64,000 nucleotides of DNA from Clostridia bacterium (GCA_022793335.1 JAAWCQ010000010.1:84278-148277), one strand, 5' to 3'. Counted from the stretch's first letter, positions 42,304 through 50,493 are shown. Notes: generated from the letters alone by a model not told the origin. Numbers and translations: made by a program.

Positions 42304-42457
42304 AAAAACTTTGGTATAACATTACAAGTTTTAATAAATTCTGCTTAATTTAATAAAAAATGTTGAAAATCACGAAAAAAAACAATAAAATTTCAATAAA
42401 TTAAGCAAATTTTAATTAAATTTAGTAATTTTATATAAATATTTTAAGGAGGAAAAA

Positions 42458-42706
42458 ATGGCAGTTAAAATCAGACTTACAAGAATGGGAGATAAAAAAG
42501 CACCTTTCTATAGAGTAATTGTTGCTGACTCAAGGGCTCCAAGAGATGGAAAGTTTATCGATATTATCGGAACTTACAATCCTCTTACAAACCCAGCTGA
42601 AATCAAAATCGACAGCGACAAAGCTAAAAAATGGCTCTCAAATGGCGCTACACCTACAGATACAGCAAAGCAACTTCTTGTAAAAAGTGGCGTTATTGAA
42701 AAATAA
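42458..42706 (+). CDS. rpsP: 30S ribosomal protein S16
   Basis: An 82-residue S16. It starts [20 protein letters not shown], and [20 protein letters not shown] is the family signature. It assembles early in the 30S body. RBS is AAGGAGG. It heads the rpsP-khpA-rimM-trmD operon: khpA starts nine bases later. Confidence 0.98.
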   Translation: MAVKIRLTRMGDKKAPFYRVIVADSRAPRDGKFIDIIGTYNPLTNPAEIKIDSDKAKKWLSNGATPTDTAKQLLVKSGVIEK

Positions 42707-42715
42707 AGGAGATTT

Positions 42716-42952
42716 ATGAAAGAATTAGTTGAATATATCGTTAAATGCCTCGTGAAAGATAAAGACAGTGTTCAAGTGCGTGAAGCTGAAGAAAATGACG
42801 AGCTTGTGCTTTATGTTTCTGTTGCAGAAGACGATATGGGACGAGTTATCGGACGAAAAGGCAAAATTGCTTCAAGCATCAGGGCAATATTAAAGTCCGT
42901 ATCTTCAAGAGAAAACAAAAAAGTTTATGTTAAATTTGGAGATAATGAGTGA
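42716..42952 (+). CDS. khpA: KhpA, KH-domain RNA-binding protein
   Basis: A 78-residue single KH-domain protein. MKELVEYIVKCLVKDKDSV starts it, and the GxxG loop is VIGRKGKIASSIRAIL. KhpA with KhpB binds RNA in cell-wall control. It lies between rpsP and rimM as usual. Its stop overlaps the rimM GTG start (GTGA). Confidence 0.95.
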   Translation: MKELVEYIVKCLVKDKDSVQVREAEENDELVLYVSVAEDDMGRVIGRKGKIASSIRAILKSVSSRENKKVYVKFGDNE

Positions 42953-43434
42953 TTGAAATCGCGAAAATTGTCAAACCACAAGGGATAAAGGGCGAGGTGA
43001 AAGCCCAGCCTTTTACAAATGTGGTTAAAATTTTTGATGTTTTGACAGAATGTCTTGTCGGAAATAAGGTTATGCATTTGCAGCATATCTCTTTCAGGCA
43101 AGGCTTTTTGTATATAAAATTTGCAGAAATTGTTGACAGAAATGATGCAGAAAATTATCGTAATCAAAGCATTTTAGTTGAAAAAAGCCTGCTTGAAGAG
43201 GTTAAAGATGAAGATGACTTTTTGGTGGATGACCTTATTGGCATGGTGCTTTATGATGAAAAAGGTAATCTTGTAGGGCAGATTATTGACATTTTAAATT
43301 ATGGTGCGAGCGATATTGTCGTGCTTGAAAAAGAGGGCAGGCAGGTGGAAGTGCCATACATTGATGAAGTATTTATGGCTGAAAATGGCAAACTTATTGT
43401 AAACAGTGAAAAACTTTTAGAGGTTATGATATGA
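42949..43434 (+). CDS. rimM: Ribosome maturation factor RimM
   Basis: A 161-residue RimM from GTG 42949. IAKIVKPQGIKGEVKAQPFT is the RimM N-terminal strand-Gly motif. The C-terminal PRC-barrel has DDFLVDDLIGMVLYDEKGNL and VEVPYIDEVFM. It matures the 30S head near S19. It overlaps khpA by four bases and trmD by four, so translation is coupled. Confidence 0.96.
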   Translation: MIEIAKIVKPQGIKGEVKAQPFTNVVKIFDVLTECLVGNKVMHLQHISFRQGFLYIKFAEIVDRNDAENYRNQSILVEKSLLEEVKDEDDFLVDDLIGMVLYDEKGNLVGQIIDILNYGASDIVVLEKEGRQVEVPYIDEVFMAENGKLIVNSEKLLEVMI

Positions 43435-44111
43435 TTATCGACATTCTCACACTTTTTCCAGAAAGTTTCAGTTATCTTAATTCAAGCATTTTAAAAAGGG
43501 CTCAAGAAAGCGGAAATCTTGAAATCAATCTCATTGATATCCGACAGTTTTCAAAGGATAAACACAAAAAGTGTGATGACTATCCTTTTGGTGGTGGCGC
43601 AGGTATGCTGATGACTATTCAGCCTATTTTTGATGCTGTAAAAAGCGTGCAAAAAGAAAATTCTCACATTGTTTTTCCAAGCCCAAGCGGAAAAGTGCTT
43701 ACTGCTGAGAAGGCAAAAGAGCTTTCAAAACAAGAACACCTCATTTTTATCTGTGGGCATTATGAGGGAATCGACCAAAGAGTAATTGACCTGTTAAAGC
43801 CAGAGGAAATCTCAATAGGTGACTATGTGCTTACAGGCGGTGAGCTTCCAACAATGGTGATTGTCGATTGCCTTTCACGCTTTATTGAAGGTGTGATAAC
43901 AAGAGAAAGCCTTGATGAAGAGAGTTTTTCATGCGGCGGACTTGAATATCCACAGTATACTCGACCACAGGTTTTTGAAGGGCTGGAAGTGCCAAGCGTG
44001 CTTGTATCTGGAAATCATCAAGAGATCGCCTTATGGCGAAAAAATGAAGCTTTAAAAAGAACGATAGCTATAAGGCCAGACCTACTTGACAGAGAAAATT
44101 CAACCAAGTAA
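43431..44111 (+). CDS. trmD: tRNA (guanine37-N1)-methyltransferase TrmD
   Basis: A 226-residue TrmD. IDILTLFPESFSYLNSSIL starts it. The trefoil-knot region is ISIGDYVLTGGELP, CDDYPFGGGAGML is the active-site loop, and IFICGHYEGIDQRV the substrate loop. It methylates G37 of tRNAs read at proline and arginine codons and prevents frameshifts. It ends the rpsP operon; rplS, often next, is not here. A 170-base AT-rich gap follows. Confidence 0.97.
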   Translation: MIIDILTLFPESFSYLNSSILKRAQESGNLEINLIDIRQFSKDKHKKCDDYPFGGGAGMLMTIQPIFDAVKSVQKENSHIVFPSPSGKVLTAEKAKELSKQEHLIFICGHYEGIDQRVIDLLKPEEISIGDYVLTGGELPTMVIVDCLSRFIEGVITRESLDEESFSCGGLEYPQYTRPQVFEGLEVPSVLVSGNHQEIALWRKNEALKRTIAIRPDLLDRENSTK

Positions 44112-44277
44112 AATAAAAATAATCAGAAAATAAATATTATGAAAGGTTTGTTTTTTAACCTAAAAATTTTTAATAATAGCATAAAAAGCTTAAAAAACAT
44201 TTAAAAAACATGAAAAAACCTTTAAAATATTAAAAAAACTTAAAAAATATGAAGAATTTAATAAATTTGGAGTAGTT

Positions 44278-45093
44278 ATGAAGATAAATTGGTTTCCTGG
44301 TCACATGAAAAAGACCATGGCAGAGATAAGAGAGAAACTTAAAAATATTGATGTTGTAATTTATGTGCTCGACAGTCGCGCGCCTATTTCTTCAATAAAT
44401 CCAAGTTTATCAAAACTCACTCAAGACAAGCCTGTGCTTTATGTGTTCAACAAAATAGACCTTGCTGATGAAGGGCGAGTTAGAACGCTTGCGCAAAAAT
44501 ATAAGAGTGCAAATTCAGATTATTGTTTGCTTAATGGAACAAATGCAAACTCAGTCAAACTTATAAGGCAAAAGCTTATCAATCTGACTAAAGCCAAAAT
44601 TGACAAAATGAAAAACAAGGGGCTTAGGGCGGTAATTCGTTCAATAGTGGTTGGCGTGCCAAACTCTGGCAAAAGCACACTGGTAAACAGCTTATGCGGA
44701 AAGGCAAAGGCAGTGACTGGAAACCGTGCTGGCGTGACAAAACAAACTCAGTGGGTGTCGATTGGGGATAATATCGAGCTTTGTGATACCCCAGGCACTC
44801 TTTATCCAAACCTTGAAAATCAAGATGTTGCAAAGAAGCTTTTCTTTATTGGAAGCATTAAAGATGAGGTGGTCGCTGACAATTTGGAGCTTGCGCTCGA
44901 GCTTATCGCAATGCTTGAAAAGAAATATCCAAAATATCTTCAAAATCGATATGGCGATGGCCGGTCGTTAGAAGAAATCGCCGCTTCACGCTCGTTTATT
45001 ATAAGCGGAGGCGAGCTGGACATAGACAGGGCTGCTTGTGCTGTGATTGATGATTTTAGAAAGGGAAGAATTGGAAAGATTACCCTTGATTAA
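44278..45093 (+). CDS. rbgA: Ribosome biogenesis GTPase YlqF/RbgA
   Basis: A 271-residue circularly permuted GTPase. Motif order is G4 (YVFNKIDLAD), G5-like, G1 (GVPNSGKSTLVN), G2/G3 (GVTKQTQWV, then LCDTPGTLYP). INWFPGHMKKTMAEIREKL at the start is typical of YlqF/RbgA. It is needed for late 50S assembly. RBS TTTGGAG is seen. It precedes yraN, a common Bacillota order. Confidence 0.95.
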   Translation: MKINWFPGHMKKTMAEIREKLKNIDVVIYVLDSRAPISSINPSLSKLTQDKPVLYVFNKIDLADEGRVRTLAQKYKSANSDYCLLNGTNANSVKLIRQKLINLTKAKIDKMKNKGLRAVIRSIVVGVPNSGKSTLVNSLCGKAKAVTGNRAGVTKQTQWVSIGDNIELCDTPGTLYPNLENQDVAKKLFFIGSIKDEVVADNLELALELIAMLEKKYPKYLQNRYGDGRSLEEIAASRSFIISGGELDIDRAACAVIDDFRKGRIGKITLD

Positions 45094-45111
45094 AAAGAAG
45101 AGGTTGAGTTT

Positions 45112-45462
45112 ATGAGAAAACAGCTGAATAAGGTAGGTGGCTTAAAGGGCGAGACTAAGGCGCGTGAATTTTTAAAGAAGAAAAAATATAAAATTTTGGC
45201 TGAAAACTATAAAAATAGAATGGGTGAGATTGATATTATTGCTTCTTTTAAAAAAATGATCATATTTGTTGAAGTCAAGCAACGCGAGACGCTTGCTTTT
45301 GGCAGACCAAGCGAAGCGGTAAACGAACAAAAGCGGTTTAAAATAAAAAATACGGCTTCACTTTATCTGCTTCAAAACGATTTGCAAAATTCTCAAGTAA
45401 GGTTTGATGTAATTGAAATTTTAGGAGAAGATTATTTAAACCATATTGAAAACGCCTTTTAA
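45112..45462 (+). CDS. YraN-family endonuclease-like protein
   Basis: A 116-residue UPF0102/YraN protein, 19 bases after rbgA. KGETKAREFLKKKKYKIL, MGEIDIIASF and IIFVEVKQRE show the restriction-endonuclease-like E-D-ExK core (Asp in EIDI, Glu and Lys in EVK). Biochemical role is unclear; a DNA-processing function is presumed. RBS AGAGGT. It is the last gene of the operon before a perfect terminator. Confidence 0.93.
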   Translation: MRKQLNKVGGLKGETKAREFLKKKKYKILAENYKNRMGEIDIIASFKKMIIFVEVKQRETLAFGRPSEAVNEQKRFKIKNTASLYLLQNDLQNSQVRFDVIEILGEDYLNHIENAF

Positions 45463-45523
45463 CAAGCAATGCTTGACTATAATTGACATATTTTTAAAAG
45501 GGTGAAAACTGAATATTAAAAAA

Positions 45524-45566
45524 GAGTATAAACGAAAAGCATGAGGTTTATACTCCTTTTTTTTTG
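45524..45566 (+). terminator. Terminator of rbgA-yraN
   Basis: GAGTATAAAC (45524-45533) and GTTTATACTC (45546-45555), ten perfect pairs, then C and a T-run. Confidence 0.92.
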
Positions 45567-45625
45567 TTTAAAACAACTTATATTTGTCCATAATAAATTT
45601 GATAATTTAAATTTCAGGAGAATTT

Positions 45626-46135
45626 ATGAAAAAAGGTTTGATTTGCGTTTTACTTATTGGGCTTATTGTATGTGGCACTATGCTGGGCTGCGAAAAAGCC
45701 ACTCAAATTCGCACAGCTTATATAAGTGAAATTACTGCTGCAGGAAGCAAAAACTTTGGTGTAAAGGTGTGCTATGCCGAAGATAAGCGTCTGGAAGGCA
45801 AGGGCACTGATGTTCAAATTAAATTCAGCAAAATGGGCACAATCAAGATTGGCAAAGAGAATGAAGAAAAGTTTGAATATGAAATTGAGGATTATGACGA
45901 GTGGTATTCGCTTACTCATATTTTCAACGAAGCTGATGAAAATAATGAAAAAGGTGACAAGTTTGAAAAGTATGAGGACGCCTTGAATAAAACCTATCTC
46001 TTTAATTATAATGGCGATATAAGGGTGACCTTCCGAGTAGTTGTAGGCGAGATTGAACAAAACAGTCAAGAAAACGGTGAAATTCTTGTGGGAAGTCAGG
46101 CTGTTTCTGATAATTTTACATTAAAAATCAAATAA
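45626..46135 (+). CDS. Small lipoprotein, unknown function
   Basis: A 169-residue lipoprotein with RBS CAGGAG. The signal peptide KKGLICVLLIGLIVCGT ends in the lipobox MLGC (Cys22). The mature part is beta-rich and acidic: VKVCYAEDKRLEGKGTDVQI, then YNGDIRVTFRVVVGEIE. No family is recognised. It is anchored outside the membrane. A 65-base gap separates it from the ABC-like gene, so the two may be cotranscribed, and the lipoprotein may be the ligand-side partner of that protein. Function unknown. Confidence 0.82.
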   Translation: MKKGLICVLLIGLIVCGTMLGCEKATQIRTAYISEITAAGSKNFGVKVCYAEDKRLEGKGTDVQIKFSKMGTIKIGKENEEKFEYEIEDYDEWYSLTHIFNEADENNEKGDKFEKYEDALNKTYLFNYNGDIRVTFRVVVGEIEQNSQENGEILVGSQAVSDNFTLKIK

Positions 46136-46200
46136 TGGCATATTTTTGCTTTTATTTTTTTGTTAAATATTGTAAAATGATTGTGGAGAATGTGACTTAA

Positions 46201-46854
46201 ATGCTGAGAGTAAAGAATTTATATTTGAGATATACCAGAGAATTTTATGCACTTTACAATATCAATATGGAAATTGCTGATAATGAAAGAGTTGCTTTTG
46301 TTGGAGAGGATGAAAGTGGAAAAACCAGTCTTCTTCGCATTTTTTCAAAACTTGAAAAACTGACAAAAGGCGAAGTTTTTATCAAAGATATCCCACTTGA
46401 AAAACTTGACTATAAAACCGATTTAAGCGCAGGCTATGTGCCAGCTTCACCAGTTTTTATTGAAAAAAAGACGGTTTATGAAAATTTTAAATATATTTTG
46501 AAAGGCTGGGGTTATAGTGATAACGAAATTGAAAGCAAGATAAACAATGCAATCATCACATATTCACTTGAGAAAATTAAAGATACAAAGATGAAAGATT
46601 TGTCACTTGAAGAAAAATATGTGCTTTCACTTATCAGATTGTCTTTCCGCGAGCTTGATTTACTGATGGTTGACAATATCTTTGATAAGCTTAGCGAAAC
46701 CACTTTTGAAGTTGTTATGAGACTTATTAAAGAGCTTACAAGCAAAAAGACAACACTTATTGTTGCGACCACAAAAGAAAATATTGCGGACATGCTTTGC
46801 AAGAGAAAACTCTATTTTAAATATGGTTCGATTGTCAAAAGCTTAGACGATTAA
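46201..46854 (+). CDS. Degenerate ABC-type ATPase
   Basis: A 217-residue ABC ATPase-like protein. Walker A is GEDESGKTSLL (intact Lys-Thr), the D-loop/Walker B region reads LLMVDNIFDK, so the catalytic Glu after the Walker B Asp is Asn, and the signature LSGGQ is LSLEEKY. Binding of ATP is possible, but hydrolysis is probably weak or lost. The Q-loop region has AGYVPASPVF. There is no permease gene nearby. It may be a regulatory or scaffold relative of ABC proteins. RBS is GGAG at a long spacing of 12 bases. Confidence 0.85.
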   Translation: MLRVKNLYLRYTREFYALYNINMEIADNERVAFVGEDESGKTSLLRIFSKLEKLTKGEVFIKDIPLEKLDYKTDLSAGYVPASPVFIEKKTVYENFKYILKGWGYSDNEIESKINNAIITYSLEKIKDTKMKDLSLEEKYVLSLIRLSFRELDLLMVDNIFDKLSETTFEVVMRLIKELTSKKTTLIVATTKENIADMLCKRKLYFKYGSIVKSLDD

Positions 46855-46888
46855 AAAGGCTTGAAATTGAATATCAATAAAAAAAAGA

Positions 46889-46919
46889 AAAAGTTGTGTA
46901 ATAAAGGCACAACTTTTTT
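46889..46919. terminator. Bidirectional terminator
   Basis: AAAAGTTGTG pairs with CACAACTTTT between A-run and T-run. Confidence 0.88.
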
Positions 46920-46922
46920 GTT

Positions 46923-47531
46923 TTATAAAAGTATTTCATCATCGGGGCAGGCTTCTTGCATTTCAGTCTGATTTTGGGCTGGCTCCTGCGATGAATTGCT
47001 TTTTGCTTGCGAAAATATTTCGGCAAGCGGATTTCCGCCCTTAGAAAACATTGACATTAAGAAGGGCATGATATTGTTGTCTTGAAATCCAAAAGGGCTG
47101 GGGTTTTGATTGAAACCAAATGCCTGATTATTTTGAAAGTTTTGACTGTTTTGAAAATTTTGATTGCTTTGATAATTCTGAGCATTTTGATTATTTTGAA
47201 AACTTTGATTATTCTGGTTTTGATTGTATGAATTTTGCTGTGAGGCTTGCTGAAAGGCTTCATTTGGATAATACGAATAATTCCCATTTTGATTGAAGGC
47301 ACTATTTTGTGCATTTTGGCCATATTGACTACTGTTGGAATTTTGTGAAGCTTGATTGTAATAGCCGTTATTTTGGCTGTAGTTGCCATTTTGATAGCCA
47401 TACCCATTTGTGCTTTGATTGTAATTGTTGGCATTTGAGAAATTTTGTTGTGGCTGAGAAAAAAGCTGCGCAAACGGGTTTTGCCCCATGCCACTGAAGA
47501 GTTTTAACATTTCAAATATAGATGTATTCAT
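46923..47531 (-). CDS. Gln/Asn-rich low-complexity (prion-like) protein
   Basis: A 202-residue protein. Residues ~25-150 are almost only Asn, Gln, Ser, Tyr, Gly and Phe, with short repeats of the NQNFQNNQ kind and Tyr-rich parts such as NGYGYQNGNY, like prion or phase-separating domains. The flanking ends are not low-complexity: MNTSIFEMLKLFSGMG (N-terminal helix) and MPFLMSMFSKGGNPLAEIFS (C-terminal helix), and the last 25 are acidic; both helices share a 'GxNPxAxxFS' phrase. It has no signal peptide. A promoter TTGTAA/GAATAT ends eight bases before the ATG, so the mRNA is near-leaderless. It is divergent from the small gene at 47626. Confidence 0.85.
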   Translation of the reverse strand: MNTSIFEMLKLFSGMGQNPFAQLFSQPQQNFSNANNYNQSTNGYGYQNGNYSQNNGYYNQASQNSNSSQYGQNAQNSAFNQNGNYSYYPNEAFQQASQQNSYNQNQNNQSFQNNQNAQNYQSNQNFQNSQNFQNNQAFGFNQNPSPFGFQDNNIMPFLMSMFSKGGNPLAEIFSQAKSNSSQEPAQNQTEMQEACPDDEILL

Positions 47532-47625
47532 ATAAATTTATATTCTTTTAAATTGATAATGTTTACAAAAAAAGCTGTGTATTTTTCTTTTATCATTTCA
47601 TATATTGAATTGAAGGAGAAAAATA

Positions 47626-47892
47626 ATGGGAAGATTATCGCAGTTTCAGCCCGCAGCTGAAGGGCAGAGAAACAATCAAACTCAGGAGCAGCAGCTTCGC
47701 GAAAAATATGAGACTTACAAAAATATGGATCAGTCTCAACTTCAGTCAAGCCTGTTTCAAGAAGTCGCTCGCCAAAAGGCTTCTGGCACCTTTGACTTTT
47801 ATGCACTATCAAATATGGTGGAAAGCATGAGAGGCAGTCTCAGTGAAAATGAATATAACAATATAAAAAGGATTTTAGAAAGCTTAAGATGA
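47626..47892 (+). CDS. Small helical protein coupled to subtilase
   Basis: An 88-residue protein with RBS GAAGGAG. It starts with a polar Gln-rich part (LSQFQPAAEGQRNNQTQEQQ) and continues as helices (LFQEVARQKASGTFDFYALS, then ENEYNNIKRILESL). No signal peptide and no motif known to me. Its stop overlaps the ATG of the subtilase gene (ATGA), so the two are translationally coupled. It may be an inhibitor, chaperone or substrate of the peptidase. It shares with its divergent neighbour a taste for Gln, which may be coincidence. Confidence 0.78.
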   Translation: MGRLSQFQPAAEGQRNNQTQEQQLREKYETYKNMDQSQLQSSLFQEVARQKASGTFDFYALSNMVESMRGSLSENEYNNIKRILESLR

Positions 47893-49046
47893 ATTTCAAC
47901 AAGATAGATAAAGCACTTTTGTCACTTGCTTTAAGTTTGGAAGAAGGAAAAAAGTGGGAATGTATTGTCCGTTCTTATGACTATCAGCGGACAAAAAACA
48001 GCATGATACATAAAAATATTAAGATTTTAAATGAATATTTATTCATAAATTCTTTTCGTGTTTTGGCTGACCGTCATCAACTTGAACAGCTTTCAAATAT
48101 GTCGCAAGTCAAATTTGTTTCGTCAGTGAGCAAAGCTTCAACACTTATGCATGTTGCGAAAAAGATAATGGGAGTGGAAGAACAAAACCTCAGCGGCAGT
48201 GGAGTGACCATTGCTTTTATCGATACTGGCATAGAAAAACATTGCGATTTTTGTCTGGGTGGAAACAGAATTATTGAATTTAAAGACTTTGTAAATGAAA
48301 GAGAAAACTGTTATGATGACAATGGACATGGCACCTTTGTTGCAGGAGTATGCTCTGGCAATGGAGCCCTTTCATGCGGCAGAAATTCTGGTATAGCACC
48401 AAAGGCAAATATAGTTTCTCTCAAAGCTCTCAACAAACATGGTGAGGCGTCTGCTGATAAAATTTTGGACGCTATGGAGTGGGTCTACAACAACCATCAT
48501 CAATATGATATCAAGGTGGTCTGCATGAGCTTTGGAAGTGAGCCGCTTGGTTTTAACGACCCAATCATGCTTGGCGCAGAAGCTCTTTGGAGAGCTGGTG
48601 TGATTGTTGTCGCAGCAGCAGGAAACAGCGGCCCTGAATTTCAGACTATCAAAAGCCCTGGCGTTTCAAATCAGATTATCACAGTGGGTGGCTTCAACGA
48701 CAATCGTTTGGAAGAAGAGGAGGTTAATGAAAACTTTTTCGAGATTGCCGAGTTTTCTTCTCGTGGGCCAGCCTTCCAACGCTTTAAACCAGACCTTGTT
48801 GCACCATCAGTTGATATCCTTTCATGCGGACTTAAAAACAGCTATTGCAAACTCAGCGGCACCTCTGTTGCGACGCCAATGATTGCAGGACTATGCGCTC
48901 TTTTGATAGAACAAAATCCAAAAATAACCCCAATGGAAATAAAGAGAATATTGCTCTCTTCCTGCAAACCGATTACCTTCAATCGCAATTTAGAAGGCTT
49001 TGGCTATCCAAATTTAAACAATATAAAAAATAGAAATAGATTTTAA
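47889..49046 (+). CDS. Subtilisin-family (S8) serine peptidase, cytoplasmic type
   Basis: A 385-residue S8 peptidase. The catalytic triad is Asp in IAFIDTGIEKHCDF, His in DDNGHGTFVAG and Ser in LSGTSVATPMIAGL; the oxyanion Asn is in VAAAGNSGPEF. Residues ~1-90 look like an I9-type propeptide. There is no signal peptide or membrane anchor, so it resembles intracellular subtilisins (ISP) or a secreted type exported otherwise. It is coupled to the 88-residue gene upstream. It could process cytoplasmic proteins. A strong terminator follows. Confidence 0.94.
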   Translation: MNFNKIDKALLSLALSLEEGKKWECIVRSYDYQRTKNSMIHKNIKILNEYLFINSFRVLADRHQLEQLSNMSQVKFVSSVSKASTLMHVAKKIMGVEEQNLSGSGVTIAFIDTGIEKHCDFCLGGNRIIEFKDFVNERENCYDDNGHGTFVAGVCSGNGALSCGRNSGIAPKANIVSLKALNKHGEASADKILDAMEWVYNNHHQYDIKVVCMSFGSEPLGFNDPIMLGAEALWRAGVIVVAAAGNSGPEFQTIKSPGVSNQIITVGGFNDNRLEEEEVNENFFEIAEFSSRGPAFQRFKPDLVAPSVDILSCGLKNSYCKLSGTSVATPMIAGLCALLIEQNPKITPMEIKRILLSSCKPITFNRNLEGFGYPNLNNIKNRNRF

Positions 49047-49050
49047 AAAC

Positions 49051-49089
49051 AAAAAGACATTTATCGAGAAAATAAATGTCTTTTTTTTG
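49051..49089. terminator. Bidirectional terminator
   Basis: AAAGACATTTAT pairs with ATAAATGTCTTT around a short loop, flanked by A-run and T-run. Confidence 0.88.
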
Positions 49090-49102
49090 TATGTAGTTTG
49101 CT

Positions 49103-49309
49103 TTAAAAAGTTAAGTAAAACAATCTGGTTTTAATATTGCTGTGTTTGAATTTTAATGTTAGTTTATCAACGATTTGTGCATCAAAACTTTCTCTGATGA
49201 CTGAGTTTATATAAACCTTAAAATCTTTTTCATCTCTTAATAAAAGTTTGTTTATCTCCTTATCTTTAAATTTAAAATCGTGATTTAAAACATAAATTTC
49301 ACTGTCCAT
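49103..49309 (-). CDS. Small hypothetical protein
   Basis: A 68-residue basic protein with AAAGGAG upstream of the ATG. The sequence has a strand-rich start (SEIYVLNHDFKFKDKEI) and a charged middle (LLRDEKDFKVYINSVIRES). I recognise no family. It lies 19 bases after a 49-residue gene on the same strand, and both face away from two double-HTH regulators across an operator region. It may be the effector or partner controlled by those regulators. Confidence 0.65.
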   Translation of the reverse strand: MDSEIYVLNHDFKFKDKEINKLLLRDEKDFKVYINSVIRESFDAQIVDKLTLKFKHSNIKTRLFYLTF

Positions 49310-49328
49310 TTTTTTTCTCCTTTATTTT

Positions 49329-49478
49329 TTAATCATTAAGAAATTTTGCTGAAAGTCTTATGAATTTTCCATTTGCAAGCTCAATTTCAATGTAGTCACG
49401 TTCCAATCTTATGTTGTTTGCAAGTTCCAACTTAAAAATTGAATATAGAGTGTTAAGTACTAATAGATTACTTACCAT
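49329..49478 (-). CDS. Small hypothetical protein (49 residues)
   Basis: An open frame of 49 residues starting at the ATG at 49478 with a perfect AAGGAGG five bases upstream. It reads MVSNLLVLNTLYSIF, ANNIRLERDYIEIELANG and KFIRLSAKFLND. There is no match I know. The start is 20 bases from the first ACGAATT operator half-site, so it is probably the first gene of a leftward two-gene operon (49 and 68 residues) controlled by the regulators on the other side. Confidence 0.65.
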   Translation of the reverse strand: MVSNLLVLNTLYSIFKLELANNIRLERDYIEIELANGKFIRLSAKFLND

Positions 49479-49497
49479 AATTTACCTCCTTTTGAAT

Positions 49498-49587
49498 GCT
49501 AATTCGTAGCATATAGGCATTATACAGCACCTATATATCTAAAATCAACGAATTAGCAGTCAATTATTTTAATATTATAAACGAATT
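49498..49587. promoter_or_regulatory. Shared operator with three ACGAATT half-sites
   Basis: GCTAATTCGT (49498-49507) and ACGAATTAGC (49548-49557) form a perfect inverted repeat; a third ACGAATT lies at 49581-49587 just before the RBS of the rightward gene. It lies between two divergent transcription units, probably binding one of the double-HTH proteins. Confidence 0.75.
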
Positions 49588-49597
49588 GAGGAGTTAT

Positions 49598-50023
49598 ATG
49601 TCTAATTTTGTCGAAATGATTAAAGAAGTATTGATAGAAAAGAATAAATCTTTAATAGATTTAGAAGATAGTAGAGTATTGGGTAAAAATACATTTTATA
49701 TTTATTCAAATTCTATGCCTAGTTTAAGGACGGCATTAAAAATCTGTAACTTTTTAGAAGTTTCAATAGATTATTTGTTGGATAAATCTAATGAAGTAAA
49801 TTTTAAGAAATACGATTTAATGAATATAGGTTTTTACCAAAATTTGAATAGACTTATGAATTTTTATCAAATTTCGCAATATAAAATTTGTTTTGACATT
49901 GGAATTTCAAGGACTAATTTTTCAAGATGGAAAAATGGTACATTGCCTAGTTTAGAGATTTTAGAAAAAATTTCTCAATATTTAAATTGCAGCATAGATG
50001 AATTATTAAATCATGAGGTGTAA
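49598..50023 (+). CDS. Double-HTH (XRE-like) regulator A
   Basis: A 141-residue protein from ATG 49598 with GAGGAG upstream. It contains two XRE-type helix-turn-helix units: residues ~1-60 (IEKNKSLIDLEDSRVLGKN, then LRTALKICNFLEVSIDYLL) and ~75-140 (MNFYQISQYKICFDIGISR, then LEILEKISQYLNCSIDELL). Both end in the same 'xxxxSIDxLL' phrase, so they arose by internal duplication. The first unit has lost the typical turn Gly. Next is a second protein of the same architecture. It probably represses from the ACGAATT operators. Confidence 0.85.
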   Translation: MSNFVEMIKEVLIEKNKSLIDLEDSRVLGKNTFYIYSNSMPSLRTALKICNFLEVSIDYLLDKSNEVNFKKYDLMNIGFYQNLNRLMNFYQISQYKICFDIGISRTNFSRWKNGTLPSLEILEKISQYLNCSIDELLNHEV

Positions 50024-50024
50024 A

Positions 50025-50462
50025 GTGACATTTGGAGAGCATTTTGTTGATATTATGAAAGAACAGAAACTGACAAATTCTGAGATTTCTAGGAAGACAG
50101 GGATACCAACTTCAAGGATAAGTAATTTTGCTAAGAATATAAATCTGCCTAGTGTTGATAACTCAATATTACTAGCGAATTGTTTTCATTGCAGTTTGGA
50201 CTTTTTATTTGGAAGGGAGAAAAGAAAAGATTATATAATAGAAACAAGAGTTTTTGATTTAGAGACATTTTTATCTAAATATAAAGAATTATTAGATATT
50301 CATAAAATGTCTAATAGAAAATTATCGGATGAAATAAATATAAATAAGTCGGGCTTATTTCATTGGCAAAGTGGACAAAAGCCTCAAATAAAAATTGCTT
50401 TAAAAATTGTTGATTATTTTAATTGCTCACTTGATTATTTATTATGTAAATCAATTTGGTAA
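50025..50462 (+). CDS. Double-HTH (XRE-like) regulator B
   Basis: A 145-residue protein. I prefer GTG 50025, with GAGGTG just upstream, over an ATG at 50013 that overlaps the previous gene's end. Again two HTH units: ISRKTGIPTSRISNFAKN followed by LLANCFHCSLDFLFG, and HKMSNRKLSDEININKSGLF followed by LKIVDYFNCSLDYLL. It is a tandem paralog of the preceding regulator, so the region holds four HTH units. The pair is very AT-rich compared with murG beside it, which suggests transfer. A terminator ends the unit. Confidence 0.85.
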   Translation: MTFGEHFVDIMKEQKLTNSEISRKTGIPTSRISNFAKNINLPSVDNSILLANCFHCSLDFLFGREKRKDYIIETRVFDLETFLSKYKELLDIHKMSNRKLSDEININKSGLFHWQSGQKPQIKIALKIVDYFNCSLDYLLCKSIW

Positions 50463-50493
50463 AAAATAGAGATGATTATTTCTCTATTTTTTT
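50462..50493. terminator. Bidirectional terminator
   Basis: AAAAATAGAGA pairs with TCTCTATTTTT, A-run left and T-run right; shared by the regulator pair and murG. Confidence 0.85.

Noticed and set aside
42215-42457. Bacterial SRP (4.5S) RNA gene next to ffh
   Set aside because: The conserved tetraloop and internal-loop motif of SRP RNA are absent.
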